Of a stretch of 64,000 bases of DNA, positions 8,937 through 19,109 are shown piece by piece; the first letter of the stretch is position 1; each line of letters begins with the position of its first letter. Source of the DNA: an uncultured Phascolarctobacterium sp. (GTDB lineage Bacteria; Bacillota; Negativicutes; Acidaminococcales; Acidaminococcaceae); NCBI RefSeq assembly GCF_905212365.1, contig NZ_CAJMEH010000002.1:1-64000 (forward strand), in the 5' to 3' direction. Below the pieces are notes generated by a model. It ran no database searches and was not told where the DNA came from. It worked only from the letters and a program-made list of their open reading frames with translations. The position numbers and the translations under genes were made by a program.

Positions 8937-10100
8937 TTAGTTATCATTTACGACTTTAAATATAAGTTTTTCCCATTCATTCCAAATATTTTCAGGAGCA
9001 TATTGCTTCATACTTTTTTTGGCAGCTTTTCCCATCTCTATGCGTTTATCATCATTTTCAATCAAAATGCTTAATGCACTCGCTAATGAATCTACGCCAT
9101 AATCACACAAAATTCCAGTTTTTCCATCTTCAATAAGTTCATTAACTGAGATTGCGTTTTTATACCCCACACTTGGTAATCCTGCGCTCATTGCCTCAGT
9201 TAATGCTAAAGAAAATCCTTCAAAACTACTTGGGAAAGCAAAAATTTTAGCTCTCAACAATTTACCTTTTATGTCATCAGAAGTTCCACAAAACTTTATT
9301 CTATCCTGCAAGTTATTTTCAAAAATTAATTTATTACAATAACTATAATATTTTTCATCACCAAGCTCTACATCTCCCCAAAATTCAACCTTCCATGAAG
9401 AATATTTTTTAGCAATCTTACAAAAAGCTTTTATCAATAAATCCTGTCGTTTTTGCAAACTATCTACACGACTAACATTGATAATGATGTTATCCCTATC
9501 ATACCCACAATCATCTTCGTATTGTGGGACACAATTGGGTATATATACTACATCCGTATTATGAATATATTCTTTAGTCTTTTCTATGAAGCTAGGCAAT
9601 AGCACTTGAATACAATCGCTTTCTTCTAATGCTTTTTTTGTATCTTCAGTACAACCTTCTAATATATGTTCAGGGTTAAAATGAAACATTGTAACGATAG
9701 GACAACTTATCTTTAAATGTCTTTTTAATAATCTTGTAGCTCCTACATTATATGAAATAATAACATCTGGTTTTTCTCTATCAACCACAGGTGCTATCAA
9801 TGCAGCTTTTTGTTTATCAACAATATTCTCTCTATAAGAGTGTCTAGTATTCCTATTTCCACATATCTTCCCCCATATATTTTGATAAACAGTAAATTTA
9901 GGTTCATACCCTAAGCCTACATTTATAAATAAAACTTTATCCGATACATCAAAAAAAGGCTTTCCTATTTTGTTCTCACAGGCTAGCGCTACTACCTCAT
10001 TCCCCTTTTCGGATAAAGCATTGGCCATATTAAAGAACACCTTTTCTGTTCCTCCTTTGGAATCAATAACCGGCCACAAATTTATCAATAATATTTTCAT
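8937..10100 (-). CDS. Glycosyltransferase family 4
   Basis: 387 residues with the GT-B fold layout. The N-terminal motif KILLINLWPVIDSKGGTEKV holds the glycine-rich acceptor loop. The C-terminal half has NVSRVDSLQKRQDLLI, FCGTSDDIKG, and the nucleotide-sugar site FPSSFEGFSLALTEAMSAG, with the E-x7-E motif (E of SFEG and E of LTEA). It should transfer a sugar from a nucleotide donor to a growing surface glycan on the cytoplasmic side. The start at 10100 has GAGGAA in good position. Neighbours are the pyruvyl transferase and the broken PIG-L gene; donor and acceptor are unknown. Confidence 0.9.
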   Translation of the reverse strand: MKILLINLWPVIDSKGGTEKVFFNMANALSEKGNEVVALACENKIGKPFFDVSDKVLFINVGLGYEPKFTVYQNIWGKICGNRNTRHSYRENIVDKQKAALIAPVVDREKPDVIISYNVGATRLLKRHLKISCPIVTMFHFNPEHILEGCTEDTKKALEESDCIQVLLPSFIEKTKEYIHNTDVVYIPNCVPQYEDDCGYDRDNIIINVSRVDSLQKRQDLLIKAFCKIAKKYSSWKVEFWGDVELGDEKYYSYCNKLIFENNLQDRIKFCGTSDDIKGKLLRAKIFAFPSSFEGFSLALTEAMSAGLPSVGYKNAISVNELIEDGKTGILCDYGVDSLASALSILIENDDKRIEMGKAAKKSMKQYAPENIWNEWEKLIFKVVNDN

Positions 10101-10229
10101 TTTCTATTCCTCATTTGTTTTAATCTACAATGTTCACCATCACACCATAAATATACCATGTCTATCTTATTTTCCATTTGCTAAACTCCTTCCCATTCTA
10201 TATATCTTATAAAATATATAATTAAGTCC

Positions 10230-11493
10230 TTACTGAATTTTTAAACTCAACAATTTTTGCACTTTCACCATCCAAGATATTCTTTTAATGCAAATCTTCT
10301 CAATAATATTATTTTTCTCATCGCGCAGCTCCAGTTCAACCTGCTTGACGGCTTCAGGTATTTTTAAGCGATCTTTTTCCCAAACAACATTATTGTCTTT
10401 AAGAAAAATGCTGGCCGCTTCAGAAAAATTATATTTGTAAATACTAACGGGCAGCACGGTTTCTTTACCGATATAATATTCGCCGTAAGCAAAATTATCA
10501 TTTATCAATATTTTACATATACTTATATCATTAGCATCTACATTCTCATTAAAATACGCAGTTTCATTATAAAATCGAAAATTTAAAGGAGCATGTAATT
10601 CCGCAATATTTTCTAAAGCAAATAAGCTGACTTTCCCGTTAATGACAGGCATTCTCCAAAATACAACGTCGGAATTAACGATCCTGCCAATTCTTTCGCG
10701 TAAATACTGCGATTTATGCTGGCAAATTGCATCAATTAAAATATTATTCCACAAATTTCTTTTGCAGCACCTTTCTGAAACAGGAAAGCGTACACGCGCA
10801 TTCCAAGAAAAACAGGGATTATCTAATTCCGTTGCAGCATTATAAGCTAATTGGCTTTTATCGGGTTTATATACAGGCAGCAAATTCAAATCTTAAAAAA
10901 AATCATTTTGACCTTCGTAGGTTGTAGAATATGCAAATCCCTTATAAATAATTTGGGGAGGTATTTAAATCATTGTTTTGCAAAATATTCTCAATACATT
11001 CCTCAAAAGTAAGCGAACAAAGCCGATGGTCATGATGTCCGTCAATATCCGTACAAAAAATTATCTCCGGCTTGATGTCAATAATAAGCTCTGTAAGATC
11101 TTCACATAAACCGGCATAATTAGTTAAGCTGTGACGCTTTGATTTCTCCATTCTGTATTCTTGCTTCATCGTACAGCCATAGGTATAATAGCCATTTTTA
11201 CCTAATACTGGCTCACTAGCATGATAAATAGAATGATCAACTACATCGCTGGCGTCAGGATAGCCTAAAAAATATACTTGTCGTCTATCTATGCCCAAAC
11301 ATTCCAAGGAAGCCAATGCCTCTTGCAGACGCACAGCGGCATGAGCTGCAAAATCTCCGTTAGTCAAAAAGCACACCTGTACTTCAGCTCCCAACTCCAC
11401 TAATAACGGCAACAAACCTCCCATTAAATTAATTTCATCGTCCTCATGCGGTACTAGTATCAATATTTTCTTATTGCCATGTAAGTTCAGCAT
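10230..11493 (-). pseudogene. PIG-L family deacetylase, broken by a frameshift and a stop
   Basis: The 5' part (10942-11493) has the PIG-L zinc motif VPHEDDEIN near residue 14 (usual PHPDDE) and the second motif GHHDHRLC. The 3' part (10230-10889) has DNPCFSWNARVRFPV and IVNSDVVFWR, the usual tail of the same family. Between them the frame shifts by one at about 10955, which continues as IIYKGFAYSTTYEGQNDFF, and a TAA stop at 10893-10895 interrupts FFxDLNLLPVYK; one substitution from Glu or Lys would explain it. The family removes N-acetyl groups from sugars. With two lesions this copy is very probably dead. Confidence 0.75.
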
Positions 11494-11506
11494 CTTATAA
11501 TCTCCG

Positions 11507-12674
11507 TCATTTTTCAGGTTGAAAATTTTGTTGTAAGCATAAAATGCCCCACAAGAAGAAATAAATAAGCATATGATATCTTAAAGTAGCGTTAACATCT
11601 ACAAGTTCATGCACTAACATACCTATAATAATAGCAGTATAGACATTTTCATACGTCCACAATACGTTCATGTTGCGCAAAACATTTTTGCAACATACTT
11701 TAAGCTGCCATAATATTAAAGCCAAATATGACACAAAGCCTACAAGGCCGCGCTCTGACAACAAAAATAAATACAAATTATGGGGATGAGGCAATCCTGG
11801 CTCTTTAGCCAACGGACTTATATAGCCAGATATATAATATTCAGACCATCTATGTAACCCCACACCCAATACAGGATAGTCAAAAAACATCTTAATGGCA
11901 GATTCCCATAGTAACAACCTTTCGCTATCATAACTACGCACATTAAACTTATAAAAAATTAATAGTGAAACAATAAATAGAGCAGCAAAAGACAATATGG
12001 CCATCTTATTCAACGCCATCTTGCACTTATTTACTAAAAACTATTACTTCAGCAATTATAGCCAACATAGCGCCCCTGCTACCGGAAGATACGACACAAA
12101 AAAGTACGCCTAACAACGTAATGGAAAATATTAAGGAAAGTTTTTTATTATCTCTGTATTTATAAACTGCATATGCAAATACAGGCACCATAATCTCCAT
12201 ACTAGAACCTAAAGCATTGGGATGTCCAAATAACCCTCCTACCCGTTTACCATACTTAGCTACATGAGTTAATAAGTCATGCATGACAAAAATATCGTTA
12301 ACAAATAATCCTGCGGCCATTCCCAAAAGCGCAAATAAAAAGCTTTTTTTGGGATTGTTGATAAAAAAATAAATTATCAATAGAGGAATAATTTTTTCAA
12401 AATCGCGCACGATGTACTTCATCGCGCCAAAATTATCCTGAAAAACTGCGCACAATGCTAATACTATCATATTTAACAGAAATAAGAGCAGCGTTTTATT
12501 GAAATAAGAGCTGCGCACATTAGCTAGTCTGTGCTTATCTTTATAAAAAGCGTAAATAGCAAAAGGCAACGCAGCAGCATAACAGCCTCCCGTAGATGTG
12601 GCTACTCCTGTTCCTATCACAAAAAGTGCTGCGGCTTTATAATAATCAGTATCTATACTCTTCAAATTCATCAT
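11507..12674 (-). pseudogene. O-antigen polymerase/ligase (Wzy/WaaL-like), frameshifted
   Basis: Two open parts, 12027-12674 (215 codons) and 11507-12019 (170 codons), are halves of one multi-pass membrane protein. The first ends SSGSRGAMLAIIAEVIVF; the second has the ligase-type periplasmic motif VLGVGLHRW...HPHNLYLFLLSERGLVGF. The break lies at the A5 run 12036-12040: dropping one base joins EVIVLVNKCK to MALNKMAIL. The family joins O-antigen units or transfers them to the lipid A core. It lies 14 bases upstream of the PIG-L gene, in the same direction. Short homopolymer slippage, decay or a sequencing error could each explain the break. Confidence 0.75.
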
Positions 12675-12689
12675 TGCTCTATCCCAACC

Positions 12690-13979
12690 TTACCATAAGC
12701 CGGAAAAGTGGTGCACACAATGTGTCTTTCCGGTAACTAAATAATGGTCTTTTTCCAATTCCGGTGAAAAATATTCTTTCGGATAAACATGTACCCCCTC
12801 ACAAGATAAATATGTATGACCGCCATCTAATTTTACACCATAATGTATGCGTGTGATTTTGCTGACAATCTTAGCGTTGGCTATTTCCGTATAATCTTCA
12901 TCACAATGCACGCAATCATACCATAATAATAATTCGGCAATCCATGGATGAAATTTTTTAGCGCCTACGGTGCTAATACAAATGTGATTGCAAGGACCAT
13001 ACGTAGCGAAGGCGTCTTCCTGCAAAAAATCATCAAAATTTTTTAAAACCTCTACATCAGTATCTAAATAAATGCCGCCTTCATAATATAAAGCATGCAG
13101 TCTCGCTATGTCGGCAATAAAAGCCCACTTTTTATTCGCCAAAGCCTCCTGAGCAAATCTGTATTTTTCTATGGGGAAATTATTTTCATTCCATAATTTT
13201 ATGGTGTAGCCCGGCAAAGCCTTTTCCCAGCTATCAACAAATTTTTTTACCGACTCTGGCATATTGGGATTACCAAACCAGCAATAGTGTATAACCTTGG
13301 GAATATAACCCTCGCCAGAAAATTTTTGCTTATATTTTTTGCTAAATTTATTTTTCAGCCAATGCTTAATCAAATCTTTATGAAATTTTATTTTCTGCCG
13401 CAATTCATTCAGATGATAACGCCAACCGATATATTTTCTTCTGTTGTTCAAATGCAAAACTAAAATATCTTCTAAATTTTCCTGCTGCAATAAATGCAGA
13501 TTATATATTTTGCTAATCTTTTCTGCATCTGCAACATCCTCATAAATTCCAACATGTATATTGCGGAATCTATCCAAATACTCTACCAGCTTGATAAATT
13601 CCTGCATATCTTTAGTGGCTACGTTGTCTACGCAAAAAAGAACATGCTTAGCAGATAACTGCAAATAACTTTGTTTAATATTTTTCAAAAGCTCCCAGTT
13701 ATGCAGCGGAACTATTACAGACTTTCCTAAATTACCAGCACTCAGCTCTGCATGAATTGCATTAAGCAAGCTTACTGTTTTCTTCTTATCTATTTTATTA
13801 ACAGGCAAACTATCGCTCCATACTTTTTTGGCTTGTATCCCGCACATGAAACTATCAGGAAAATTCTTTCCTGTTACAACATGCAGTTCATTATCAGTTT
13901 TTAATCTATCAATTAGATATTCAGAAAACGCAATCTCCGACGCTATCCTATCATATAAATAAATAACGGAAATCTGCAT
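12690..13979 (-). CDS. Two-domain protein with a C-terminal DXD sugar-binding glycosyltransferase
   Basis: About 429 residues from the ATG at 13979 (GGGGGA 8 bases upstream); a TTG five codons earlier is less likely. The C-terminal half is a glycosyltransferase of the 'sugar-binding region containing DXD' family: PKVIHYCWFGNPNMPESV, then WAFIADIARLHALYYEGG and the DXD motif IYLDTDVEVL. Such enzymes (GT32-like) add a hexose to capsule or LPS. The first 200 residues resemble no domain I recognise; they begin MQISVIYLYDRIASEIAF and look like a small alpha/beta domain. The gene lies between the broken polymerase and the GT8 gene. Confidence 0.8.
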   Translation of the reverse strand: MQISVIYLYDRIASEIAFSEYLIDRLKTDNELHVVTGKNFPDSFMCGIQAKKVWSDSLPVNKIDKKKTVSLLNAIHAELSAGNLGKSVIVPLHNWELLKNIKQSYLQLSAKHVLFCVDNVATKDMQEFIKLVEYLDRFRNIHVGIYEDVADAEKISKIYNLHLLQQENLEDILVLHLNNRRKYIGWRYHLNELRQKIKFHKDLIKHWLKNKFSKKYKQKFSGEGYIPKVIHYCWFGNPNMPESVKKFVDSWEKALPGYTIKLWNENNFPIEKYRFAQEALANKKWAFIADIARLHALYYEGGIYLDTDVEVLKNFDDFLQEDAFATYGPCNHICISTVGAKKFHPWIAELLLWYDCVHCDEDYTEIANAKIVSKITRIHYGVKLDGGHTYLSCEGVHVYPKEYFSPELEKDHYLVTGKTHCVHHFSGLW

Positions 13980-14007
13980 AATACCATCCCCCAATTAAAC
14001 AGCTTTT

Positions 14008-14946
14008 TCAAAATATTTTCTTCACCAAATCAGCCCACTTCAAGCGCCACAGCTGCCTGCTGATAGAATGTTTCTTTTTTTTCAAATTAGGCTGCGGCAT
14101 AACGGCGTCCCGATATTCTGTCAACGACAAATATTCATAATACTTGTCGTTAAATCCTTTATAAACCGCATACTCCCAAGGCTTATAGCCTCCTGCGTAA
14201 TGCAGTATGGCAATATCAGCCAAAGCCACCAAAGCTTTCCGGCGTAATGTCTTATTCCATACTATTCTCAACATCATATTAAAAACAGGAGGAATAACAT
14301 TCCAACGCAAAGGCAACGCCGCCCATCGGTTCATAAATAAATAATTTAAAGCGTCCTGGTCATGGTGCCTGAATTTTTTTTCTGCAATGAGCTGCACTAA
14401 TTTGGCTGAAATATTTTCCTGCCGCCACTGCTGCAAATCCATTAATAAGACACCCGAATTAAAATAAGAATATTGCGGCTGCCAGCCTAAATTTTTGGCT
14501 TTTTCAGCGCATTTTCCTTTAGAGGATAAAATGCCAAAATCCTCAGCGGCCGCCAAAGGTTTACTCTGCATATCAAAACGCCAAAGCTCTGCAATATCGG
14601 CCAAAACCAGCAAATCGCAGTCTAAATATATTACCTTTTTAATAGCTTCAGGCACTATATTGGGAATATCCAAGCGCAAATAAGCCGCTCTGGTTAAATT
14701 CCCGCTTACAAAAACATTGCTGAAAGCCTGCGTATCTGCGCACACAAAATCAATTTGGGCGCTAAATTGGGCAACAGACTGCCGCATCTTCGCTTTATTG
14801 GCCTCGTCTATGCCATCGTCAATCACAAAAAAATGTACTGCTTCCGGTCTTGCAGTATTGCATAAAACCGAAGTCATGGCAACGGTTGCATGCTGCGCGT
14901 AATTTTTATCAGTGGCTAAAACAATATTAATACTTTCATCAATCAT
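14008..14946 (-). CDS. Glycosyltransferase family 8 (LPS sugar transferase type)
   Basis: 312 residues. It opens with INIVLATDKNYAQHATVAMTS, the GT8 donor-binding start, and has KKVIYLDCDLLVLADIAELW with the metal-binding DxD (DCD), then YFNSGVLLMDLQQWR and HHDQDALNYLF. The His-Tyr-Ala-Gly-Gly-Tyr-Lys-Pro-Trp segment near residue 255 is the C-terminal metal ligand region. The family includes WaaJ/WaaO, which add glucose or galactose to the LPS core. Its start codon overlaps the 3' end of the phosphoethanolamine transferase gene by 8 bp, so the two are co-translated. The exact linkage is not predictable. Confidence 0.9.
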   Translation of the reverse strand: MIDESINIVLATDKNYAQHATVAMTSVLCNTARPEAVHFFVIDDGIDEANKAKMRQSVAQFSAQIDFVCADTQAFSNVFVSGNLTRAAYLRLDIPNIVPEAIKKVIYLDCDLLVLADIAELWRFDMQSKPLAAAEDFGILSSKGKCAEKAKNLGWQPQYSYFNSGVLLMDLQQWRQENISAKLVQLIAEKKFRHHDQDALNYLFMNRWAALPLRWNVIPPVFNMMLRIVWNKTLRRKALVALADIAILHYAGGYKPWEYAVYKGFNDKYYEYLSLTEYRDAVMPQPNLKKKKHSISRQLWRLKWADLVKKIF

Positions 14947-16777
14947 CTTTACGCGGTTCCTTATCCTCAGTCAATTTTCTGGTTCCTAAATTTGTAGTCA
15001 GCGTTTCACGAGTAAATTTATACTTACTGTTTAGCAGACTGTTACTCTCGTCGTAATGATTAGATTGAATCTGTAATAAATTGCAAACAACCTCATAAAT
15101 CATATCATTAGTAAAATAAGCGTTTTTCTGCTTTTTAAAAACTTCAACAGACTCTTTAAACAGATTTTTATATTCGTCGGAAACATAGACAAACATCGGT
15201 ACCTGCAAGGATTTAAAGCCAGCTACATCAGGATGGCGCTTTCTGTAAGGGTCGCCGCCATGATCTGAAAAATACAGCATTGCCTGCAGGTTTAATTTAT
15301 TAATGGCATACTGATGTACCTGCTGCAAAACATAATCTGTATAGGCCAAGCTATTATCATAGTTTAAAACCGTATCAAATTTATGCGGCTCGCCAAATTT
15401 AGTAAACTCCGGCGGATATCTATTGATGCAGTCCTCATGACTGCCCATAAAATGCAAAACGACAAAATTATTTTCCTCAGGATTTACCTGCTCCAAGCAT
15501 TTTAATAGATCACCGTCATACTGATATTTGCCATTAAGCTCTTTATTTTCACTCAACCATTCCGCATGATCCGCCGTTTTGGCAACTAAGGTAATAGGCG
15601 TATCCGCGCCGCCTATATATCCCTGATTGCTGAACCAATAAGTTTTATAGCCCGCTTTTTTAGCTATATCGATAACTGTCAAGCTTTGATTAAATTCCTT
15701 ATCATTATATTGATTTTTTTCTGTCAATGCTCTTTCCAAAGCAGGAACGGTCTGGCACTTGCTTGTATATGCGTGAGTAAAAACGACAAAATTATCGTTC
15801 TTCTTCATATTGCGCAGCCAAGGCGTATTATCATTCTGCGTATCACTGTACGCGCTCATATAATAAGAAGAAGCAGATTCGCCAATTACTATGATAATAG
15901 TTGACGGCTTAGCAAAAACAGGTGCAGAAGGCGTAACAGTTAAATTATTAAAATTCTCCTTGTGATAAACTGTAAAATTATTAGCCCGCGTAAAATAATC
16001 TCCCGCTGCTACATAAGTTTTCATCACACCGGTATCCTTAAACATTTTAGCACCATAGCCTACGGTTGCCAAAATTACCACCGACAAAACAGCTACAGAT
16101 TTTTTCCCAAAAGAACTGATTTTAATCTTATCTGCCGTAATTTCCTGCAAACTATTAAGCTTATACATCGTCATAAACAACGCTATGAAAAAAATTACAA
16201 TGCCAGCCAAACCAGTAAAGCCAAAATTGAGCAGCAAATACTCTTTGGCCTCGCCGGGATTAGTTTGCAGTAAAGCGAGGGATGCATCTTCAGTAACGGG
16301 ATATTTATAATAGGCAAAATAAATTATTTGCACGACAGGTATAATTAACGCCGCTGTATGCAAAAAAGCAAACCCCCGCTGGCAAACGGCAGTATCCTGC
16401 CCTTTTCCGCGCCGCAATAAAATTAAGCGCAAGCATACGGAAAAGGCAAAAAAATACGCGCCAAAAGCCTGGTCAAAATGCTTATCAATAAACGTAAAAG
16501 TATTATGGTAAGTAATCCAATAACAAACCGGATATACCCAAATCCACAAAAAGCTTACGATCGCATGCGGCAGCAACATTTTATAATTATAACCAGCACG
16601 CCGCCACAAATCGCAAGCTAACGCCACCGCTACAGCACAAGGTAAATATCTGCGCATTTGTAAAAAGAAAGTACTGTTTCTGATACCCACGGCTGTAAAA
16701 TAATATGCAGCAACCAGCAGCAAATATGTCGAAACTAAAACGATAAAAAATGTTCTATGTTTTCTAAATAAGTCCAC
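14939..16777 (-). CDS. Phosphoethanolamine transferase (EptA/CptA-like sulfatase fold)
   Basis: About 612 residues from a GTG at 16777, preferred because AAAGGA stands 9 bases upstream; the ATG at 16819 has no ribosome site and lies inside the upstream gene. Five or so membrane helices fill residues 1-220, followed by a periplasmic alkaline-phosphatase-type domain: IIVIGESAS (metal Glu), KCQTVPALERAL (candidate Thr nucleophile), HFMGSHEDC and LYFSDHGGDPY (metal Asp-His). It should transfer phosphoethanolamine from phosphatidylethanolamine to lipid A or core sugars, which lowers negative charge and can raise polymyxin resistance. A frameshifted paralogue lies 3 kb away. Confidence 0.85.
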   Translation of the reverse strand: MDLFRKHRTFFIVLVSTYLLLVAAYYFTAVGIRNSTFFLQMRRYLPCAVAVALACDLWRRAGYNYKMLLPHAIVSFLWIWVYPVCYWITYHNTFTFIDKHFDQAFGAYFFAFSVCLRLILLRRGKGQDTAVCQRGFAFLHTAALIIPVVQIIYFAYYKYPVTEDASLALLQTNPGEAKEYLLLNFGFTGLAGIVIFFIALFMTMYKLNSLQEITADKIKISSFGKKSVAVLSVVILATVGYGAKMFKDTGVMKTYVAAGDYFTRANNFTVYHKENFNNLTVTPSAPVFAKPSTIIIVIGESASSYYMSAYSDTQNDNTPWLRNMKKNDNFVVFTHAYTSKCQTVPALERALTEKNQYNDKEFNQSLTVIDIAKKAGYKTYWFSNQGYIGGADTPITLVAKTADHAEWLSENKELNGKYQYDGDLLKCLEQVNPEENNFVVLHFMGSHEDCINRYPPEFTKFGEPHKFDTVLNYDNSLAYTDYVLQQVHQYAINKLNLQAMLYFSDHGGDPYRKRHPDVAGFKSLQVPMFVYVSDEYKNLFKESVEVFKKQKNAYFTNDMIYEVVCNLLQIQSNHYDESNSLLNSKYKFTRETLTTNLGTRKLTEDKEPRKDD

Positions 16778-16799
16778 TTTATATTTTCCTTTCTGCAAG

Positions 16800-17546
16800 C
16801 TATTTATTTTGCAGCTCATACAGTTTCAAATACTTCATCATCGTATAAATAAAATGCTGTAAGCTGGAATATAATCCGCTCCAGCCATCCACAAATCCCA
16901 GCTGCAAAAAATACGCTCTCAAAAAGCCATACGCCGCATGCCCAAAACATGCGGCCAACGAAGTTTTTTTGCCGCGTTCGTAATTATCCTGCGCCCAAAT
17001 CGTCGTATAATTGCCAGCTTTATCCCACCATTGCTGCCAACAAGTATAAGTATAATGCTCAATGAAGCCTTTTAATTTTTCTTTTGGCAAATCACAAACC
17101 GGATGCTCATGTACTTTATTTACCCAATGCACTTTATCAGAGGGAAACAGTCTTAATACTTCGTCAGGTTTAAAAATGCCATGCATATATGTAAATCCAA
17201 AGGCATGAATTTTTCGCATCATACTATATTGTTTTATTTTGTGATTTGCAGCAGCAGCTTTTATAGCAGAACAAAGTTCTTGATTAAGCCTTTCATCAGC
17301 ATCTAAATACAATACCCATTCCGTAGCGATATGCTGCAAAGCAAAGTTACGCTGCGCAGAAAAATCATCATCCCAAGCGCGATAGATAACGCGCGCTCCG
17401 TTTGCTTCCGCTAGGGGCACAGTCTTATCCGTACTGCCGGAATCGACTACTAGCACGCAATCTGTAAGCTGCCGCGCGTTTTGCACTACGTCGGCTATAT
17501 TCGCTTCTTCATTTTTAGTTAGTATCACAACGCTTAATTTTGACAT
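16800..17546 (-). CDS. Glycosyltransferase family 2 (WaaE/KdtX-like)
   Basis: 248 residues. The GT-A core has LSVVILTKNEEANIADVV, VLVVDSGSTDKTVPLAEANGA, the WDDDFSAQRNFAL segment and the DxD-type WVLYLDADERL. This arrangement, with Arg-Asn after the aspartates, is that of the WaaE group, which adds glucose to the first heptose of the LPS inner core. A C-terminal amphipathic region (FLRAYFLQLGFVDGWSG) would dock to the membrane. The start at 17546 has AAGGAT in front. It precedes the phosphoethanolamine transferase with no gap. The substrate is inferred from family only. Confidence 0.85.
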   Translation of the reverse strand: MSKLSVVILTKNEEANIADVVQNARQLTDCVLVVDSGSTDKTVPLAEANGARVIYRAWDDDFSAQRNFALQHIATEWVLYLDADERLNQELCSAIKAAAANHKIKQYSMMRKIHAFGFTYMHGIFKPDEVLRLFPSDKVHWVNKVHEHPVCDLPKEKLKGFIEHYTYTCWQQWWDKAGNYTTIWAQDNYERGKKTSLAACFGHAAYGFLRAYFLQLGFVDGWSGLYSSLQHFIYTMMKYLKLYELQNK

Positions 17547-17564
17547 AAATGTTATCCTTTGCTC

Positions 17565-19073
17565 TTAAGAGTTTATATGCACTATCCATTCGCCTTTACG
17601 GTCGGACCCCTGACGTTCAATAATATTTTTATCTTTCAGCTTTCGCATCAACCTAGATACTGCTGATTTACTTAAACCAAGTTGTTGAGCAACTTCTCTA
17701 ACACTTACTCTTGGGTCATTTAATAAAATATCTAGTAACCGTTTTTCTTCTACCACCTTAATTTGTCCCGCATTTTGTCCCGGTTTTTCTCCTATTTCTC
17801 CATTTTGTCCCGCATTTTGTCCCGGTTCTTTCGTTATCTCTTGAGTTTGTCCCACAGTTTGTCCCGGCTGCTTCGCTATTTCTTGCGTTTGTCCCGCGTC
17901 CAAATTCCGATAAATATTGAACCGCAGTTCCGTCTCTCCGCCCAAAATTTCCAGTTTTTCTAAGCCAGCATCTTTAATCATCTTTGCAACACGTAACATC
18001 CCCGTACCCCAGCGTTCGATTAAATGCATATAGCTAAATGCCATAGCTAATGCTTCATTGCGCACTTTGGAATAGCCTTCACGCATTTTTTGGATAGTCT
18101 GTCCAATAGGCAATTTGCCTGGAGAAGTTATCTCTAATCGATTATCAAAAATCGCCACTTGAATATTCCCGTTATCCAAATAACTACGATGCACAGCTGC
18201 ATTTATAATCAACTCGCGGATAGCAGCAGGAGGAATTTCATAGACATCCTGCCTATACAGACCTTCAATTACTGCACCAAGATGAATGTTACGCAATACA
18301 AAATGATAAGCATTTTCGATTATATCCTGTACCGGCCCTGTAAATTCACGTCTGTCAACAAAAATAACGCGTTCATTATCCTTAAAAACTGCACATTGAA
18401 AAGTACAATGCAAAATAGCTGACCCAGTAAGAATCGCATAAGCGTTGGTCGGAAGCATTTTCCCTTCTTGCTCCACCAAAACACCCCATGACAGCAATTG
18501 TTTAGCAGAAACATCCTTCACCAGCGCTTGTTCTTCCTTGCTGCTGCAATTGCACAAAGCTACTTCTTTCATACGCCGACAAAGATTTTCAATATCCGCT
18601 TCGCTAACCTGCAACCCCAAACAAATAGTTTTATCGAAGAAGCGGTTATTTCCTTCAAAAAGCAATTCTTTCACCATATATTCATCTGCCGCTCTAGTAG
18701 TACCTGCCACACGCACATATACACCGTATGGCAAGCCTTCTGCCGCAAGATAATAAGGCCTTTGCCGACCTGGTTCTATATCAACAATGATAATAGTTGC
18801 GCCATCAATCGTCTGCATATAAATATCAGGAATAATCGCAGGCTTACAACTGTCAGATATAGCATTAGCTACAGAATCCATAATATTAAAGGCATCATTT
18901 TTATCGACGCCGACAATTCTTCTCGTCTCGTCCTCAACACCGATGACCAGCTTACCACCTTGCCCATTAGCGAAAGCAATGATAGTTTTCATGTATTTGC
19001 TACTTTTAGCTGGCAGGCTTTCTTTAAATTCAACATTCTTAGATTCGCCTGCAAGAATTTCCTCTATCGTCAT
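17565..19073 (-). CDS. AlbA_2 (Schlafen-like) domain regulator with C-terminal HTH
   Basis: 502 residues. Residues 1-130 form an AlbA_2 domain: ESKNVEFKESLPAKSSKYMKTIIAFANGQGG, KLVIGVEDE and VYVRVAGTTRAADEY. Next is the ATPase-like RecG-family middle region, with IRELIINAAVHRSYLDNGNIQV and SPGKLPIG. A low-complexity linker (about 392-437) holds three copies of a 14-residue repeat built on PGQxxGQ. A winged HTH (VSVREVAQQLGLSKSAVSRLMR) closes the protein. These proteins are transcription regulators of unclear target. AGGTGA precedes the start. It splits the glycan locus, and its last 15 codons are repeated exactly in the remnant behind it. Confidence 0.85.
   Translation of the reverse strand: MTIEEILAGESKNVEFKESLPAKSSKYMKTIIAFANGQGGKLVIGVEDETRRIVGVDKNDAFNIMDSVANAISDSCKPAIIPDIYMQTIDGATIIIVDIEPGRQRPYYLAAEGLPYGVYVRVAGTTRAADEYMVKELLFEGNNRFFDKTICLGLQVSEADIENLCRRMKEVALCNCSSKEEQALVKDVSAKQLLSWGVLVEQEGKMLPTNAYAILTGSAILHCTFQCAVFKDNERVIFVDRREFTGPVQDIIENAYHFVLRNIHLGAVIEGLYRQDVYEIPPAAIRELIINAAVHRSYLDNGNIQVAIFDNRLEITSPGKLPIGQTIQKMREGYSKVRNEALAMAFSYMHLIERWGTGMLRVAKMIKDAGLEKLEILGGETELRFNIYRNLDAGQTQEIAKQPGQTVGQTQEITKEPGQNAGQNGEIGEKPGQNAGQIKVVEEKRLLDILLNDPRVSVREVAQQLGLSKSAVSRLMRKLKDKNIIERQGSDRKGEWIVHINS
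17572..17618. repeat. 47-bp direct repeat, copy A
   Basis: The 47 bases here are identical to 19128-19174. They encode the last residues of the AlbA_2 protein (ERQGSDRKGEWIVHI). The flanking codons differ in the two copies, so the perfect block points to recent gene conversion or duplication. Confidence 0.85.
17762..17900 (-). repeat. Tandem 42-base repeat inside the AlbA_2 gene
   Basis: Units begin at 17762, 17804, 17846 and 17888, spaced exactly 42 bases apart, and each starts with TTTGTCCC on the plus strand. They encode a 14-residue unit with PGQ(T/N)xGQ. Because 42 is a multiple of three, copy-number change would lengthen or shorten the linker without breaking the frame. Confidence 0.8.
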
Positions 19074-19109
19074 GTTTTGTCACCTTATAAGCTTTTTTAA
19101 TTATAATAT

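Noticed and set aside
17762..17900. Regular repeats resembling a CRISPR array
   Set aside because: The units are contiguous, 42 bases, in frame and coding, without unique spacers.
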